Shown here piece by piece: positions 1 through 7,057 of a stretch of DNA of 8,581 bases (positions within the stretch are counted from its first letter, which is position 1; each line of letters begins with the position of its first letter). The position numbers were made by a program, and so were the translations under genes. The stretch spans positions 1 to 8,581 of the forward strand of contig JAHFBR010000043.1 of NCBI GenBank assembly GCA_023249955.1, given 5' to 3'. The notes below the pieces were generated by a model. The model worked only from the letters and a program-made list of their open reading frames with translations. It had not been told where the DNA came from and did no database searches. This DNA comes from a bacterium. Lineage in GTDB: Bacteria > Babelota > Babeliae > Babelales > RVW-14.

Positions 1-1566
1 CGTGTGTTGGGGGATGAATTGCACGGTGAAGACGAATTGCTGCCGCTGGTAACCCTTGAAGCTGGTGCGCCGTATGCACAAACCAAGCTGGTGCAAACAA
101 TGAACAAGATCAAAGATTTGTATGGAGAAAAGGGGTACATTTACTGCGATGTATATCCACAGGTCAAACCCGATGAGCTGACCGATGAAGTTGACGTTAC
201 TTTTCACATTGAACGTGGCAATAAGCTCTATACCAATCGCATTGCTATTACCGGTAACAAAGTGACGTGCGACAAGGTTGTTCGTCGCCAACTGGATATT
301 GTTGAGGGCGATTTGATCACGACCAAAAAGCTGACTAAATCGCAGGCAGCGGTTGAATACCTCAGCTTCTTTGATCGCGAAAGTGTAAAGTGGAAAATAC
401 ACCGACTTTCAGATGATCTTGCTGATCTGGAGCTGAATCTTAAAGAGGCCAAAACGGGCAACTTTAACTTTATGATGACTTACGGTACTGATCAGTACAA
501 TCCAAAACCATCGCTGCGCGGTATGTTGACCGTCGAAAAGTCAAATCTTTTTGGCCGCGGCTGGGACGTTGGGGGCTTGGTGCAGGCCGACCGTCATCGT
601 CTGCGTCGATTGGAAGCACATTTTCACGATCCACATATCTTCGATAGCAATGTCTCTGCCGGCTTCTTTGTTTACAAGCGTTGGGATGAGTATGAGCAGT
701 GGACCTCACTTGATAAAACACCAAAGCAGCGTGTGACCGGTGGTAGTGTACGCTTGGGCTTCTGGCTGCCTCAGATTGATAAACGTTTGCAGTTAGTGCT
801 GGATGTTGGTATCGAAAATATCAAAAACAATGATCCAAGAATGCGCTTTGCTATGAACAATCCAATCGCCGAGGGTTTTGATATTATCGTTAAACGTACC
901 TTTCAACGTGGAACCTTGCAGTGGCTTGGTCTTGAGTTAGTCAAAGATACGCGTGACCACCAAGTATACCCAAAGAGCGGCTACAAAATGTGTATCGGTT
1001 CACGTGCTGCAATCCCTGGATTGAACAACGAATTTAGCTTTTTAAAGACCGAGGCTGAGGGCAGTTTTTATACCGCATTGATCGATAAATTTATTATGGA
1101 TGACAGCCTGGTTCTTGGTATGCATGCCAAGATGGGCTCGGTTAGAGCATTTTCCATCACAAAGCCAATTCCATATAAAGAGTTGTACCACATGGGTGGA
1201 CAGACAACGGTGCGTGGATTTGTGTGGGGCAGCATTGGCCCGGCTTGGGCGTCCGGCGATCCGCTTGGCGCGCGTCATGCAATACAATTAAACACTGAGT
1301 TGATATTCCCACTTATTCCAGACTACTCAATGAAAGCACACGTCTTTTATGACGCAGGTGCTGGTTGGGATACGCCAAAAAGTGATATCAAAAACACATC
1401 GTTTATTCAGCGCGATAAATTTGATTTGCGCCATTCCATCGGCTTTGGCTTGAATCTGATGAAGCCAATGCCGGCAAAAATTGATTGGGGTTTTAAGCTT
1501 GATCGCAAGAAAAATCGTGGCGAATCGGCGCATGAATTCCATTTGAGTATGAACTACGCCTGGTAG
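1..1566 (+). CDS. bamA: BamA-like outer membrane protein assembly factor, 3' part (start lies upstream)
   Basis: This is the C-terminal part of an Omp85-family outer membrane protein. Members insert beta-barrel proteins into the outer membrane, with periplasmic POTRA repeats feeding a 16-strand barrel. The reading frame is open from the first base, so the true start is outside the window; the first GTG/TTG codons are not credible starts. Counting residues from base 4, two POTRA-like units are visible at about 17-72 and 75-150, the second with the typical ITGN segment. The barrel follows, with a SNLFGRGW segment (180-187), KDTRDHQVYPKSGY (314-327), the VRGF motif of the barrel lid loop (403-406), and FYDAGAGW (448-455). 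The protein ends in FHLSMNYAW, a beta-signal with a terminal aromatic residue, as in E. coli BamA, which also ends in Trp. A TamA or other Omp85 paralogue is the alternative, but the POTRA spacing and neighbouring lptA-like gene favour BamA. Confidence 0.92.
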   Translation, partial: RVLGDELHGEDELLPLVTLEAGAPYAQTKLVQTMNKIKDLYGEKGYIYCDVYPQVKPDELTDEVDVTFHIERGNKLYTNRIAITGNKVTCDKVVRRQLDIVEGDLITTKKLTKSQAAVEYLSFFDRESVKWKIHRLSDDLADLELNLKEAKTGNFNFMMTYGTDQYNPKPSLRGMLTVEKSNLFGRGWDVGGLVQADRHRLRRLEAHFHDPHIFDSNVSAGFFVYKRWDEYEQWTSLDKTPKQRVTGGSVRLGFWLPQIDKRLQLVLDVGIENIKNNDPRMRFAMNNPIAEGFDIIVKRTFQRGTLQWLGLELVKDTRDHQVYPKSGYKMCIGSRAAIPGLNNEFSFLKTEAEGSFYTALIDKFIMDDSLVLGMHAKMGSVRAFSITKPIPYKELYHMGGQTTVRGFVWGSIGPAWASGDPLGARHAIQLNTELIFPLIPDYSMKAHVFYDAGAGWDTPKSDIKNTSFIQRDKFDLRHSIGFGLNLMKPMPAKIDWGFKLDRKKNRGESAHEFHLSMNYAW

Positions 1567-1588
1567 CTTTTTTGTAGCGAATTTTGCA

Positions 1589-1628
1589 TCCCGCTTGATG
1601 TGTAAAAACATTGAGCGGGACTTTTTTT
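1589..1628 (+). terminator. Rho-independent terminator after bamA
   Basis: A 13-bp stem pairs 1589-1601 with 1608-1620, with two adjacent G-T wobbles in the middle and a 6-base loop (1602-1607). One C and then seven T residues (1622-1628) follow. The outer half of the stem is GC-rich (TCCCGCT/AGCGGGA). It starts 22 bases after the bamA stop codon, so it should end that transcript and isolate the next gene. Confidence 0.9.
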
Positions 1629-1641
1629 ATGCATAATACGC

Positions 1642-1670
1642 TTGCAATTCATGTGATGTAGTGCTAGAAT
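1642..1670 (+). promoter_or_regulatory. Sigma70-type promoter for the secreted-protein gene
   Basis: A -35 box TTGCAA (1642-1647) lies 17 bases before a -10 box TAGAAT (1665-1670). Each box differs from consensus at one or two positions, and a TG dinucleotide sits one base before the -10 (TGC-TAGAAT, extended -10). The promoter lies just after the bamA terminator. Transcription would start near 1677, giving a leader of about 75 bases before the ATG at 1752. Boxes, spacing and context agree, but this is a prediction from sequence only. Confidence 0.7.
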
Positions 1671-1739
1671 TCCGCATTCGCGAGACATGCTTTTGAGTGT
1701 TGTTGTGTGTTTATTCTGATTGTTCATATTGATACTGAT

Positions 1740-1744
1740 AAGGA
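1740..1744 (+). promoter_or_regulatory. Ribosome binding site that fixes the start at 1752
   Basis: AAGGA ends seven bases before the ATG at 1752. A longer frame opens at GTG 1707, but that start has no comparable purine-rich site. Starting at 1752 also places a standard signal peptide exactly at the N-terminus. Confidence 0.75.
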
Positions 1745-1751
1745 ATCTGCT

Positions 1752-2306
1752 ATGAAACTATTCAAAATGATGTTGTTGACTGTTGCTATGACAGGCTCTC
1801 TTGCTGCTGCTCAGGTTGATGGTGGTGTTGTCGTCGATGAAGCCGATCAACAGGAAGCCATTGATCATCTTGCTGAACAGCTGGATGATGAAGTTGCCGC
1901 AGCCCTTCAAAATTACCTGACGCTGCCCGTTTTGATTAAATGCCTCTTAGATAACGATGGCGAAGTGATTGTTGTGGAGACGGTCGAAGTTTTAGAAAAA
2001 GACGATCTTGTGAAGCTTTTGGCATTATTGCACCAGCAGGAGTATGGTTCTGGCTGGTCAGCAACCAGGGGATTCTACTTGATGGTTAATGGAACGGTAA
2101 TGACACTCCAAGGCTTTGTGCATGCGGTTGTTGCTGGATTTCAAACCGCAAAGCCACATGTCATTAACGGCTCGCGTTGGATTGGAAATTATTGTAAGCA
2201 AAAATATCAAGAGAAATTTGGAGCACAACAAGCTGCACAAGCTGGCTTGGATGCTTTGGAAGAAGTCGATGTCGCAGATGGCGGCGAAGAGGCTGCCGAT
2301 CAATAA
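1752..2306 (+). CDS. Secreted acidic protein of unknown function, 184 aa
   Basis: I do not recognise this protein. The N-terminus MKLFKMMLLTVAMTGSLAAA is a clear Sec signal peptide (two lysines, a hydrophobic stretch, small residues), with likely cleavage after Ala20, so the mature protein would be periplasmic or secreted. The mature part is strongly acidic at both ends (about 23-50 and 170-184, the latter rich in Glu, Asp and Ala). Between them lie leucine- and valine-rich helical-looking stretches (50-95) and a segment with aromatic and basic residues (98-155). Two cysteines, Cys64 and Cys148, could form a disulfide in the periplasm. There is no lipobox and no second membrane segment. The gene has its own promoter and terminates before the lptA-like gene, suggesting a separately controlled envelope function. 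It lacks the coiled-coil character of Skp/OmpH, which often follows bamA. Start chosen at 1752 from the AAGGA site. Confidence 0.8.
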   Translation: MKLFKMMLLTVAMTGSLAAAQVDGGVVVDEADQQEAIDHLAEQLDDEVAAALQNYLTLPVLIKCLLDNDGEVIVVETVEVLEKDDLVKLLALLHQQEYGSGWSATRGFYLMVNGTVMTLQGFVHAVVAGFQTAKPHVINGSRWIGNYCKQKYQEKFGAQQAAQAGLDALEEVDVADGGEEAADQ

Positions 2307-2319
2307 GAAATAATGAGGA

Positions 2320-2349
2320 TTGGCAAACATAGGGCGCTATGTTTGCCAA
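2320..2349 (+). repeat. Perfect 13-bp inverted repeat with 4-base loop, no T-tract
   Basis: The arms 2320-2332 and 2337-2349 are perfectly complementary around the loop GGCG. The RNA would form a stable hairpin 13 bases after the stop codon of the secreted-protein gene. Neither strand shows a run of T after the stem, so it is not a standard intrinsic terminator in either direction. It may protect the upstream mRNA from 3' exonuclease, slow or attenuate transcription into the lptA-like gene, or serve as a protein-binding palindrome. Confidence 0.8.
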
Positions 2350-2350
2350 C

Positions 2351-2367
2351 GGTGCCCCACAAGCACC
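2351..2367 (+). other. Small second hairpin in the lptA leader
   Basis: GGTGC (2351-2355) pairs with GCACC (2363-2367) around a 7-base loop, one base after the larger palindrome. A purine-rich stretch (2377-2399) and a run of six T (2400-2405) follow before the lptA-like start. Tandem hairpins of this kind could act together on transcription or mRNA stability, but the 5-bp stem alone is weak evidence. Confidence 0.35.
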
Positions 2368-2411
2368 TGTATGCGGTGGAAAAAAGGAGAAGGGAGGGGT
2401 TTTTTAACATT

Positions 2412-2417
2412 AGGGAG
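2412..2417 (+). promoter_or_regulatory. Ribosome binding site choosing the start of the lptA-like gene
   Basis: AGGGAG lies seven bases before the ATG at 2425 but only one base before the in-frame ATG at 2419. The spacing therefore favours 2425. The in-frame TTG at 2320 falls on the palindrome and is not credible. Confidence 0.65.
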
Positions 2418-2424
2418 AATGAGA

Positions 2425-3105
2425 ATGTATAAGAAGTTATCACGTTACGCATGTGGATTTGTGATATTGGTTGGCAATAATGTTTTTGCCACTATAACAG
2501 CAGTTCCTTCAAAAGTTGATCCATTGTCAAAAATTGTTATCACCAGCACCTCTGCGCAGTGTGTGAGGGATGACAAAAAACAGGGCAACTTTATTTTGAC
2601 CTATCAAGGCGATGTGCATGTTACCTTTGCTGATCAAAGCACGGTAACAGCAGAAACGCTTAAGATTGTGCTTGATGGCAAGCAGGGCAAAAAGATTGCC
2701 GCTCCTGGTGATAAAAAACCGGTAGAAAAGCAACAAAAAGACGTACTCAGCAATTTCAAACAAATTACTTTCAAAAAAAATGTTCATGTTGTCAGTGGGC
2801 AACGCAAGGCCGTTGCTGATATGGCGCACTTCTATTTGCCGCAGCAACGTTGTGTGCTTGAAGGTAACGTAAAGATCTGGCAGACCAAGCAAAAGCCTGA
2901 CGATGTGCCCGTTGCGGTGCAGAGCCAAAAAGCAGAGCTTTTTTTACAAACTGGGGCGTTCAATTTTATTGGAACTGCAAAAGTGCCTGTGAATACCACG
3001 ATCGTGCTTGAAGATCATCCAGCACTGAAAAATAAAAAAGATTCAAAAGATCCAAAGAAAAAGAATGTCAAAAATTCGCCTTCTTCCGCAAAGCGAAGCG
3101 CTTAA
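2425..3105 (+). CDS. lptA: LptA/OstA-like periplasmic LPS transport protein
   Basis: LptA bridges the periplasm between the inner- and outer-membrane Lpt complexes and carries LPS along a beta-jellyroll groove. The 226-residue product starts with a Sec signal peptide (MYKKLSRYACGFVILVGNNVFA, cleavage probably after Ala22). The OstA-type repeat pattern follows: ITSTSAQCVRD then LTYQGDVHVTFADQSTVTAETLKI (39-81), and again ITFKKNVHVVSGQRKAVADMAHFY (114-137) with CVLEGNVKIWQ (143-153). The family marks are the alternating 'G-x-V' strands and the 'A-x-x-A/T' positions. Residues 85-107 form a lysine-rich insert between the two halves, and the last 25 residues form a Lys/Ser-rich tail without family resemblance, most of it encoded at or near the overlap with mutL. 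The protein could equally be an LptC- or LptD-N-terminal-like member of the same superfamily, but the soluble, signal-peptide form fits LptA. The family assignment is secure; the exact orthology is less so. Confidence 0.8.
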   Translation: MYKKLSRYACGFVILVGNNVFATITAVPSKVDPLSKIVITSTSAQCVRDDKKQGNFILTYQGDVHVTFADQSTVTAETLKIVLDGKQGKKIAAPGDKKPVEKQQKDVLSNFKQITFKKNVHVVSGQRKAVADMAHFYLPQQRCVLEGNVKIWQTKQKPDDVPVAVQSQKAELFLQTGAFNFIGTAKVPVNTTIVLEDHPALKNKKDSKDPKKKNVKNSPSSAKRSA

Positions 3106-4840
3106 AATAGCCGCTGGCGAAGTTATTGAACGACCGGCGCACGTTGTTAAAGAGCTGCTTGAAAATGCGCTTGATGCTCAGGCTACAGCGATTAGTTTGT
3201 ATATTAACGATATTGGCAAAACACTTATTCGTATTGTCGACAATGGCGTTGGTATGTCAATCGATGACGCTCGTATGTGCTTTCTTTCGCATGCCACCAG
3301 CAAAATTCAAACCATTCATGATCTTGAAAGCATAGCGACTTTTGGCTTTAGAGGCGAAGCGCTTGCAAGTATTGCTGCTATCAGTCGCGTGACTTTGATG
3401 ACGCGGCAGCGCGAAACTCCTGTTGATGCCATGGGGCACATGATTGAATACAGCGAATGTAGCGTGTTGCAGGAGGCCGCAGTTGCCTGTCCAACGGGGA
3501 CCGATATCCTGGTCCGTGATCTTTTTTTCAACACCCCGGTCCGCAAAAAATTTTTGAAAAGTGACGAGACAGAATGGAATGCTATTCAATGGCTGTTTCA
3601 TGCTTTTTGTATGAGCAATGTTGGTGTGCATTTTAAGCTCTATCGCGATGGCAAACTGGTATTAAATGCTCCTCCGGTTGCTTCTGCAAAAGATCGTGCT
3701 GCACAGCTGTGGGATTATGACGCTTCGCAAGCGCTGTTACCGCTGCTTGAAGATGTTCAGCTGCCCTTTCGCATCTCAGGTTTTATTTCAAACCACAACA
3801 TGTGGCGCTATGGCCGCCAGTTTATGCACTTTTTTGTGAACAAGCGTTGGGTAAAAAACTCAGAGCTGAGCAAGGGGCTTTTAAAGGGTTATCTTAATGT
3901 TCTGCCACCAGAACGCTTTCCCATCGCCATGATTTTTATTGATATTGATGCCAGCTCTATTGATGTGAATGTTCATCCAAAAAAAGAGGAAGTAAAGTTT
4001 GTGCGCCCTGGTGTGGTACAGGCGGCTTTGTCTAATCTTGTCAAAAAAACGCTTGAGCAGAACTTGTCACAAACAATCTCGCCAATGCCACAAAAAACGT
4101 TTATAACACAGCCCCAGTGGCAATCCTACCAAGTTCAAGCGCCACGAGAGATTGATCAATCGGTAAGCGCTTTGTTTGATTTTGACCCATTCCCATCACA
4201 GCCAGAAGCTTTTCAAGCACCCCGCGTTGAGCAGCAGCCATTGCTTGAACCGACGCCAATACACGAAGCTTTTGCCATCATGGGTCAACTTTTCAAAACC
4301 TATATTTTGTTTGAAAAAGATAATGAGCTTGTCATGATCGATCAGCATGCTGCGCATGAGCGCGTTTTGTATGAAAAGTATCAGACTAAGTTTTTAGATC
4401 AGCAAGGCACCACCCTTTTGTTTCCTGAAACCATAAGGCTTTCCAAGCAGCAGGTGCACGATGTTATGCAGCAACGTGATTTTTTTGAACGCCAGGGGAT
4501 TGATCTTGATGGGCTGGGTGACGAAAGCTTGGTGATTCGTTCTGCTCCACCGCAGTTGCGTGGAACGAGCCTGCAAGAATTTATCAATGATGCAGCACGC
4601 TTTATCAACGAACATGAGGGCATGGACAAAACGCTGTTTGGCCAGAAGCTTAATGAGCATCTGCATGCCCAGATGGCGTGTAAAAGTGCTGTTAAAGCCG
4701 GTGATGTATTAACGCTTGCTCAAATGCATCAGCTGATTCGTGATCTCCAACAAACCCCAAATAGGTTTATTTGTGTGCATGGCCGTCCAACGACCTGGAG
4801 CATGCCCAGAAGCGAACTTGAAAAAAAGTTTAAACGCTAA
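3065..4840 (+). CDS. mutL: DNA mismatch repair protein MutL (endonuclease type)
   Basis: MutL links mismatch recognition by MutS to strand incision and excision. The 591-residue product has the GHKL ATPase motifs in order: ENALDA (33-38, with the Mg-binding Glu/Asn), DNGVGM (59-64), GFRGEAL (94-100) and GTDILVRDLFFNTP (145-158). The transducer domain follows (to about 333, including VNVHPKKEEVKF at 301-312), then a Gln/Pro-rich linker (about 334-398). The C-terminal domain carries DQHAAHERVLYE (426-437), an exact match to the DQHA(X)2E(X)4E nuclease motif, plus ACKSAVKAGD (538-547) and CVHGRP (570-575). This points to a nicking MutL of the kind found in bacteria without MutH. The last motif has Val571 where CPHGRP is usual, but the metal-site Cys and His remain. 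The start at 3065 lies 41 bp inside the lptA-like gene; only a weak A/G-rich site precedes it, so coupled translation is likely. Confidence 0.97.
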   Translation: MSKIRLLPQSEALKIAAGEVIERPAHVVKELLENALDAQATAISLYINDIGKTLIRIVDNGVGMSIDDARMCFLSHATSKIQTIHDLESIATFGFRGEALASIAAISRVTLMTRQRETPVDAMGHMIEYSECSVLQEAAVACPTGTDILVRDLFFNTPVRKKFLKSDETEWNAIQWLFHAFCMSNVGVHFKLYRDGKLVLNAPPVASAKDRAAQLWDYDASQALLPLLEDVQLPFRISGFISNHNMWRYGRQFMHFFVNKRWVKNSELSKGLLKGYLNVLPPERFPIAMIFIDIDASSIDVNVHPKKEEVKFVRPGVVQAALSNLVKKTLEQNLSQTISPMPQKTFITQPQWQSYQVQAPREIDQSVSALFDFDPFPSQPEAFQAPRVEQQPLLEPTPIHEAFAIMGQLFKTYILFEKDNELVMIDQHAAHERVLYEKYQTKFLDQQGTTLLFPETIRLSKQQVHDVMQQRDFFERQGIDLDGLGDESLVIRSAPPQLRGTSLQEFINDAARFINEHEGMDKTLFGQKLNEHLHAQMACKSAVKAGDVLTLAQMHQLIRDLQQTPNRFICVHGRPTTWSMPRSELEKKFKR

Positions 4841-4843
4841 GAA

Positions 4844-7024
4844 TCATGAAAAATACTCAATTCCGCCGCCATGACGCGCCAGGCGATCGGCTACCAGAGA
4901 AAGTTCTGTGGCCATCAAAATTCGTTCTAATGGAATAGGATTTGGTGCATCTTTGGACTGTGCTGCATTAAAAAACTGTTGGAAGAGCTGGTCGTGCCCC
5001 TTGTCTTGGCTTTTGACCTTTTTGTCAAAATTCTTTGGCAATCCGTAGCTGGTGAGCTCCAAAAAGTCATTCATCGCAATGGTTTTGCCATCAAAAAATA
5101 TTTCCATGTACTCTTTGCCAATGCCTAAATGCCCCAATGATGTGTACATCAGCGAGCAGCTCGAACCATCGCTCATAGAGATGGTTGCAAACAAATTGTC
5201 GGTGATCAAAAGATCCTCGGTGCATGGATTGACGGGATGTACGGTGATGGAAATAGGCTTTGCATCGGTCAAGAAGCAAAAGAGCTCAAAAATATGGCAT
5301 GCTTCGCCGATAATGCGACCACGATGTTCATCAGATTGAATCCAATGCCCCTTAGGCAGGTAATTTGCGTTCATACGATACGAAATCATGAGTGGATTGG
5401 TACGTTTGCTTACGACGTCTTTGATAGCTGTCATAAATGGTGAACACGAGCGATTAAAGTCGGCACAAAACAGACTTTTGGTGTTCATTGCAAAAAAGCT
5501 TTTAAGTGCTGCAAGTTGCTCAAAAGTAACGGCTGCAGGTTTTTCTACCAGCACCGCTTTGCCAGCCTGCAGACAATCTATTGCCTGCTGAGCGTGCAAT
5601 GAATGTGGTGTTGCAATCACAACCACTTTGACGTCATCATCGCCCAATATTTTGTGATAATCATTGCTGATGCGCTGTGCTTTGTAAACGCGTGCGATGG
5701 TGATTGCATTTGCGGTATTTGCATCAATAATTGAGTGAATAGCCGTATTTTTAATCTTGGCGATCGTTGGCAAAATCTTTACTTTGGCAAATCCCCCAAC
5801 GCCAATAACGCTTGTATTCAGTTTGCCATGATGGTGGATATAAGGTTTTGCAAAGGCCTGTTCTTGAACATCGTTCTTGTGCATCAGGAGATCTTGTTGG
5901 TTTTTGCCCTGCTTTTGATAGCTAAGCACCACGCCTAAGATATTTTCTTTTTGTAGAGCTTCATATGCCGCTGTTGCATTATTGATCTCGAACTCTTGCC
6001 AAATAAGCGCATCAAGTTGTGATGCACTGTTGCTTATCTGATCAACAAAATATGCCATGTTGCGATTTTCTGTCCAGCGCACGTACGAGTAAGGATAGTC
6101 AACACTCTGCTGCTCATAAGCACCGTCATAACGACCGGGTCCATAGGAGCATGAAATCAAAAAATCGATCTCTTTTGAGTAAAATGGTTCGCGATCAAAA
6201 TCGATCTTAACGTCTCCGACCAAAACAACACGACCCTTGCGCCTAGTTGCCTGCATTGCTTGTTGGATGATGCCGCCCGATGCTGATGAGGCCGTGATGA
6301 TAGTGGCGTCAACGCCCTGGTGACCGGTATAAAATTCCAGTTCGCGTGTGACGTCAATGGAAAGAGGATTGAGGCACAAATCGGCACCAAGTTTTTTTGC
6401 CAACGTCAGACGCTTTTCCTGTACTTCAATTGCAATAACCTGGCAGCCTGCTTGTTTTGCAAAAAGCAGCGACAGCTGGCCCAAAATGCCCATGCCAATA
6501 ATGCATATTTTTTCGCCCAGTTGCAGATTGGCGCGTCTGACGCCTTGCAATGCAATGGCGCCAAGGGCAACCATGCTTGCTTGCTTGAGATGTGCAGGAT
6601 CTTTTACTTTTACGGTCAGATTTTGTGGGACGCTGACCATGTCGGCATGATATGCCGATGATGCACCCGCACATGCCACATAGTCGCCCACCCTAAAGCG
6701 TTCAACGCGTGAGCCGACGGCAAGCACCTGCCCTGCACATGAATATCCCAATGGCATGATGTGATTGAGTTTTTCGCGTGTCAGTGCAAGTGTTCCTGCA
6801 AAGCCATGCTCCTTGACCGCTCCCAAAATTTTGGCGGTATTGCTTGTGGCATTTTGTACAAATTTTGTAGCCAGTGATTTACCAGAGGCATTGATGGTGG
6901 CATTTTCGGTGCCGGTGCTGATAAATGAGTAGTGAACACGGACAAGAACATGATGCTCATTCAAGAGTGGCGGATTGACATCTTCAACGGCAATTTTACC
7001 CTTTTGTAAAAACAGTTGTCTCAT
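4844..7024 (-). CDS. Two-domain oxidoreductase: MDR (alcohol-dehydrogenase-like) fused to Gfo/Idh/MocA
   Basis: This 726-residue protein joins two NAD(P)-dependent oxidoreductases. Residues 1 to about 370 are a medium-chain dehydrogenase/reductase with a Rossmann signature GMGILG (177-182). Residues about 403-726 are a Gfo/Idh/MocA domain with its own nucleotide fold (VIGVGGFAKVKILPTI, 406-421), the EKP motif (494-496) and a GEACHIFEL segment (573-581) holding a likely active-site His577. In the MDR half, the usual zinc-ligand Cys is a serine (FISTGTE, 34-40) and the GHE motif reads GYS (93-95), so classical zinc catalysis is unlikely. Similar fusions occur in surface polysaccharide clusters, and this one lies downstream of wecB and wecC in the same operon. 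I infer a role in modifying a sugar nucleotide or polysaccharide precursor; the substrate cannot be read from the sequence. The purine-rich site GAGAG lies about six bases before the ATG. Confidence 0.88.
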   Translation of the reverse strand: MRQLFLQKGKIAVEDVNPPLLNEHHVLVRVHYSFISTGTENATINASGKSLATKFVQNATSNTAKILGAVKEHGFAGTLALTREKLNHIMPLGYSCAGQVLAVGSRVERFRVGDYVACAGASSAYHADMVSVPQNLTVKVKDPAHLKQASMVALGAIALQGVRRANLQLGEKICIIGMGILGQLSLLFAKQAGCQVIAIEVQEKRLTLAKKLGADLCLNPLSIDVTRELEFYTGHQGVDATIITASSASGGIIQQAMQATRRKGRVVLVGDVKIDFDREPFYSKEIDFLISCSYGPGRYDGAYEQQSVDYPYSYVRWTENRNMAYFVDQISNSASQLDALIWQEFEINNATAAYEALQKENILGVVLSYQKQGKNQQDLLMHKNDVQEQAFAKPYIHHHGKLNTSVIGVGGFAKVKILPTIAKIKNTAIHSIIDANTANAITIARVYKAQRISNDYHKILGDDDVKVVVIATPHSLHAQQAIDCLQAGKAVLVEKPAAVTFEQLAALKSFFAMNTKSLFCADFNRSCSPFMTAIKDVVSKRTNPLMISYRMNANYLPKGHWIQSDEHRGRIIGEACHIFELFCFLTDAKPISITVHPVNPCTEDLLITDNLFATISMSDGSSCSLMYTSLGHLGIGKEYMEIFFDGKTIAMNDFLELTSYGLPKNFDKKVKSQDKGHDQLFQQFFNAAQSKDAPNPIPLERILMATELSLVADRLARHGGGIEYFS

Positions 7025-7057
7025 GTTCGACTCTCAATCTCTTATGTTTTGTAACAC

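Noticed and set aside
1554..1575. Possible small terminator at the bamA stop codon (CTAC/GTAG stem followed by six T)
   Set aside because: The stem is only four base pairs, and a much stronger terminator follows at 1589-1628.
1707..1751. Alternative GTG start giving a 199-residue form of the secreted protein
   Set aside because: It would put 15 residues in front of a typical signal peptide and lacks a good ribosome site, whereas ATG 1752 has AAGGA at the right distance.
2396..2405. GGGG followed by six T before the lptA-like gene, considered as a terminator end
   Set aside because: The only upstream partner is a short CCCC about 40 bases away, so no compact stem forms directly before the T-run.
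2320..2424. Upstream TTG start extending the LptA-like protein by 35 residues
   Set aside because: The extension reads through the palindrome and purine-rich leader and would bury the signal peptide; AGGGAG points to ATG 2425.
6320..6661. Plus-strand open frames of about 100 residues opposite the fused oxidoreductase
   Set aside because: They lie antisense to the conserved Rossmann region, have no ribosome site worth noting and no recognisable domain.
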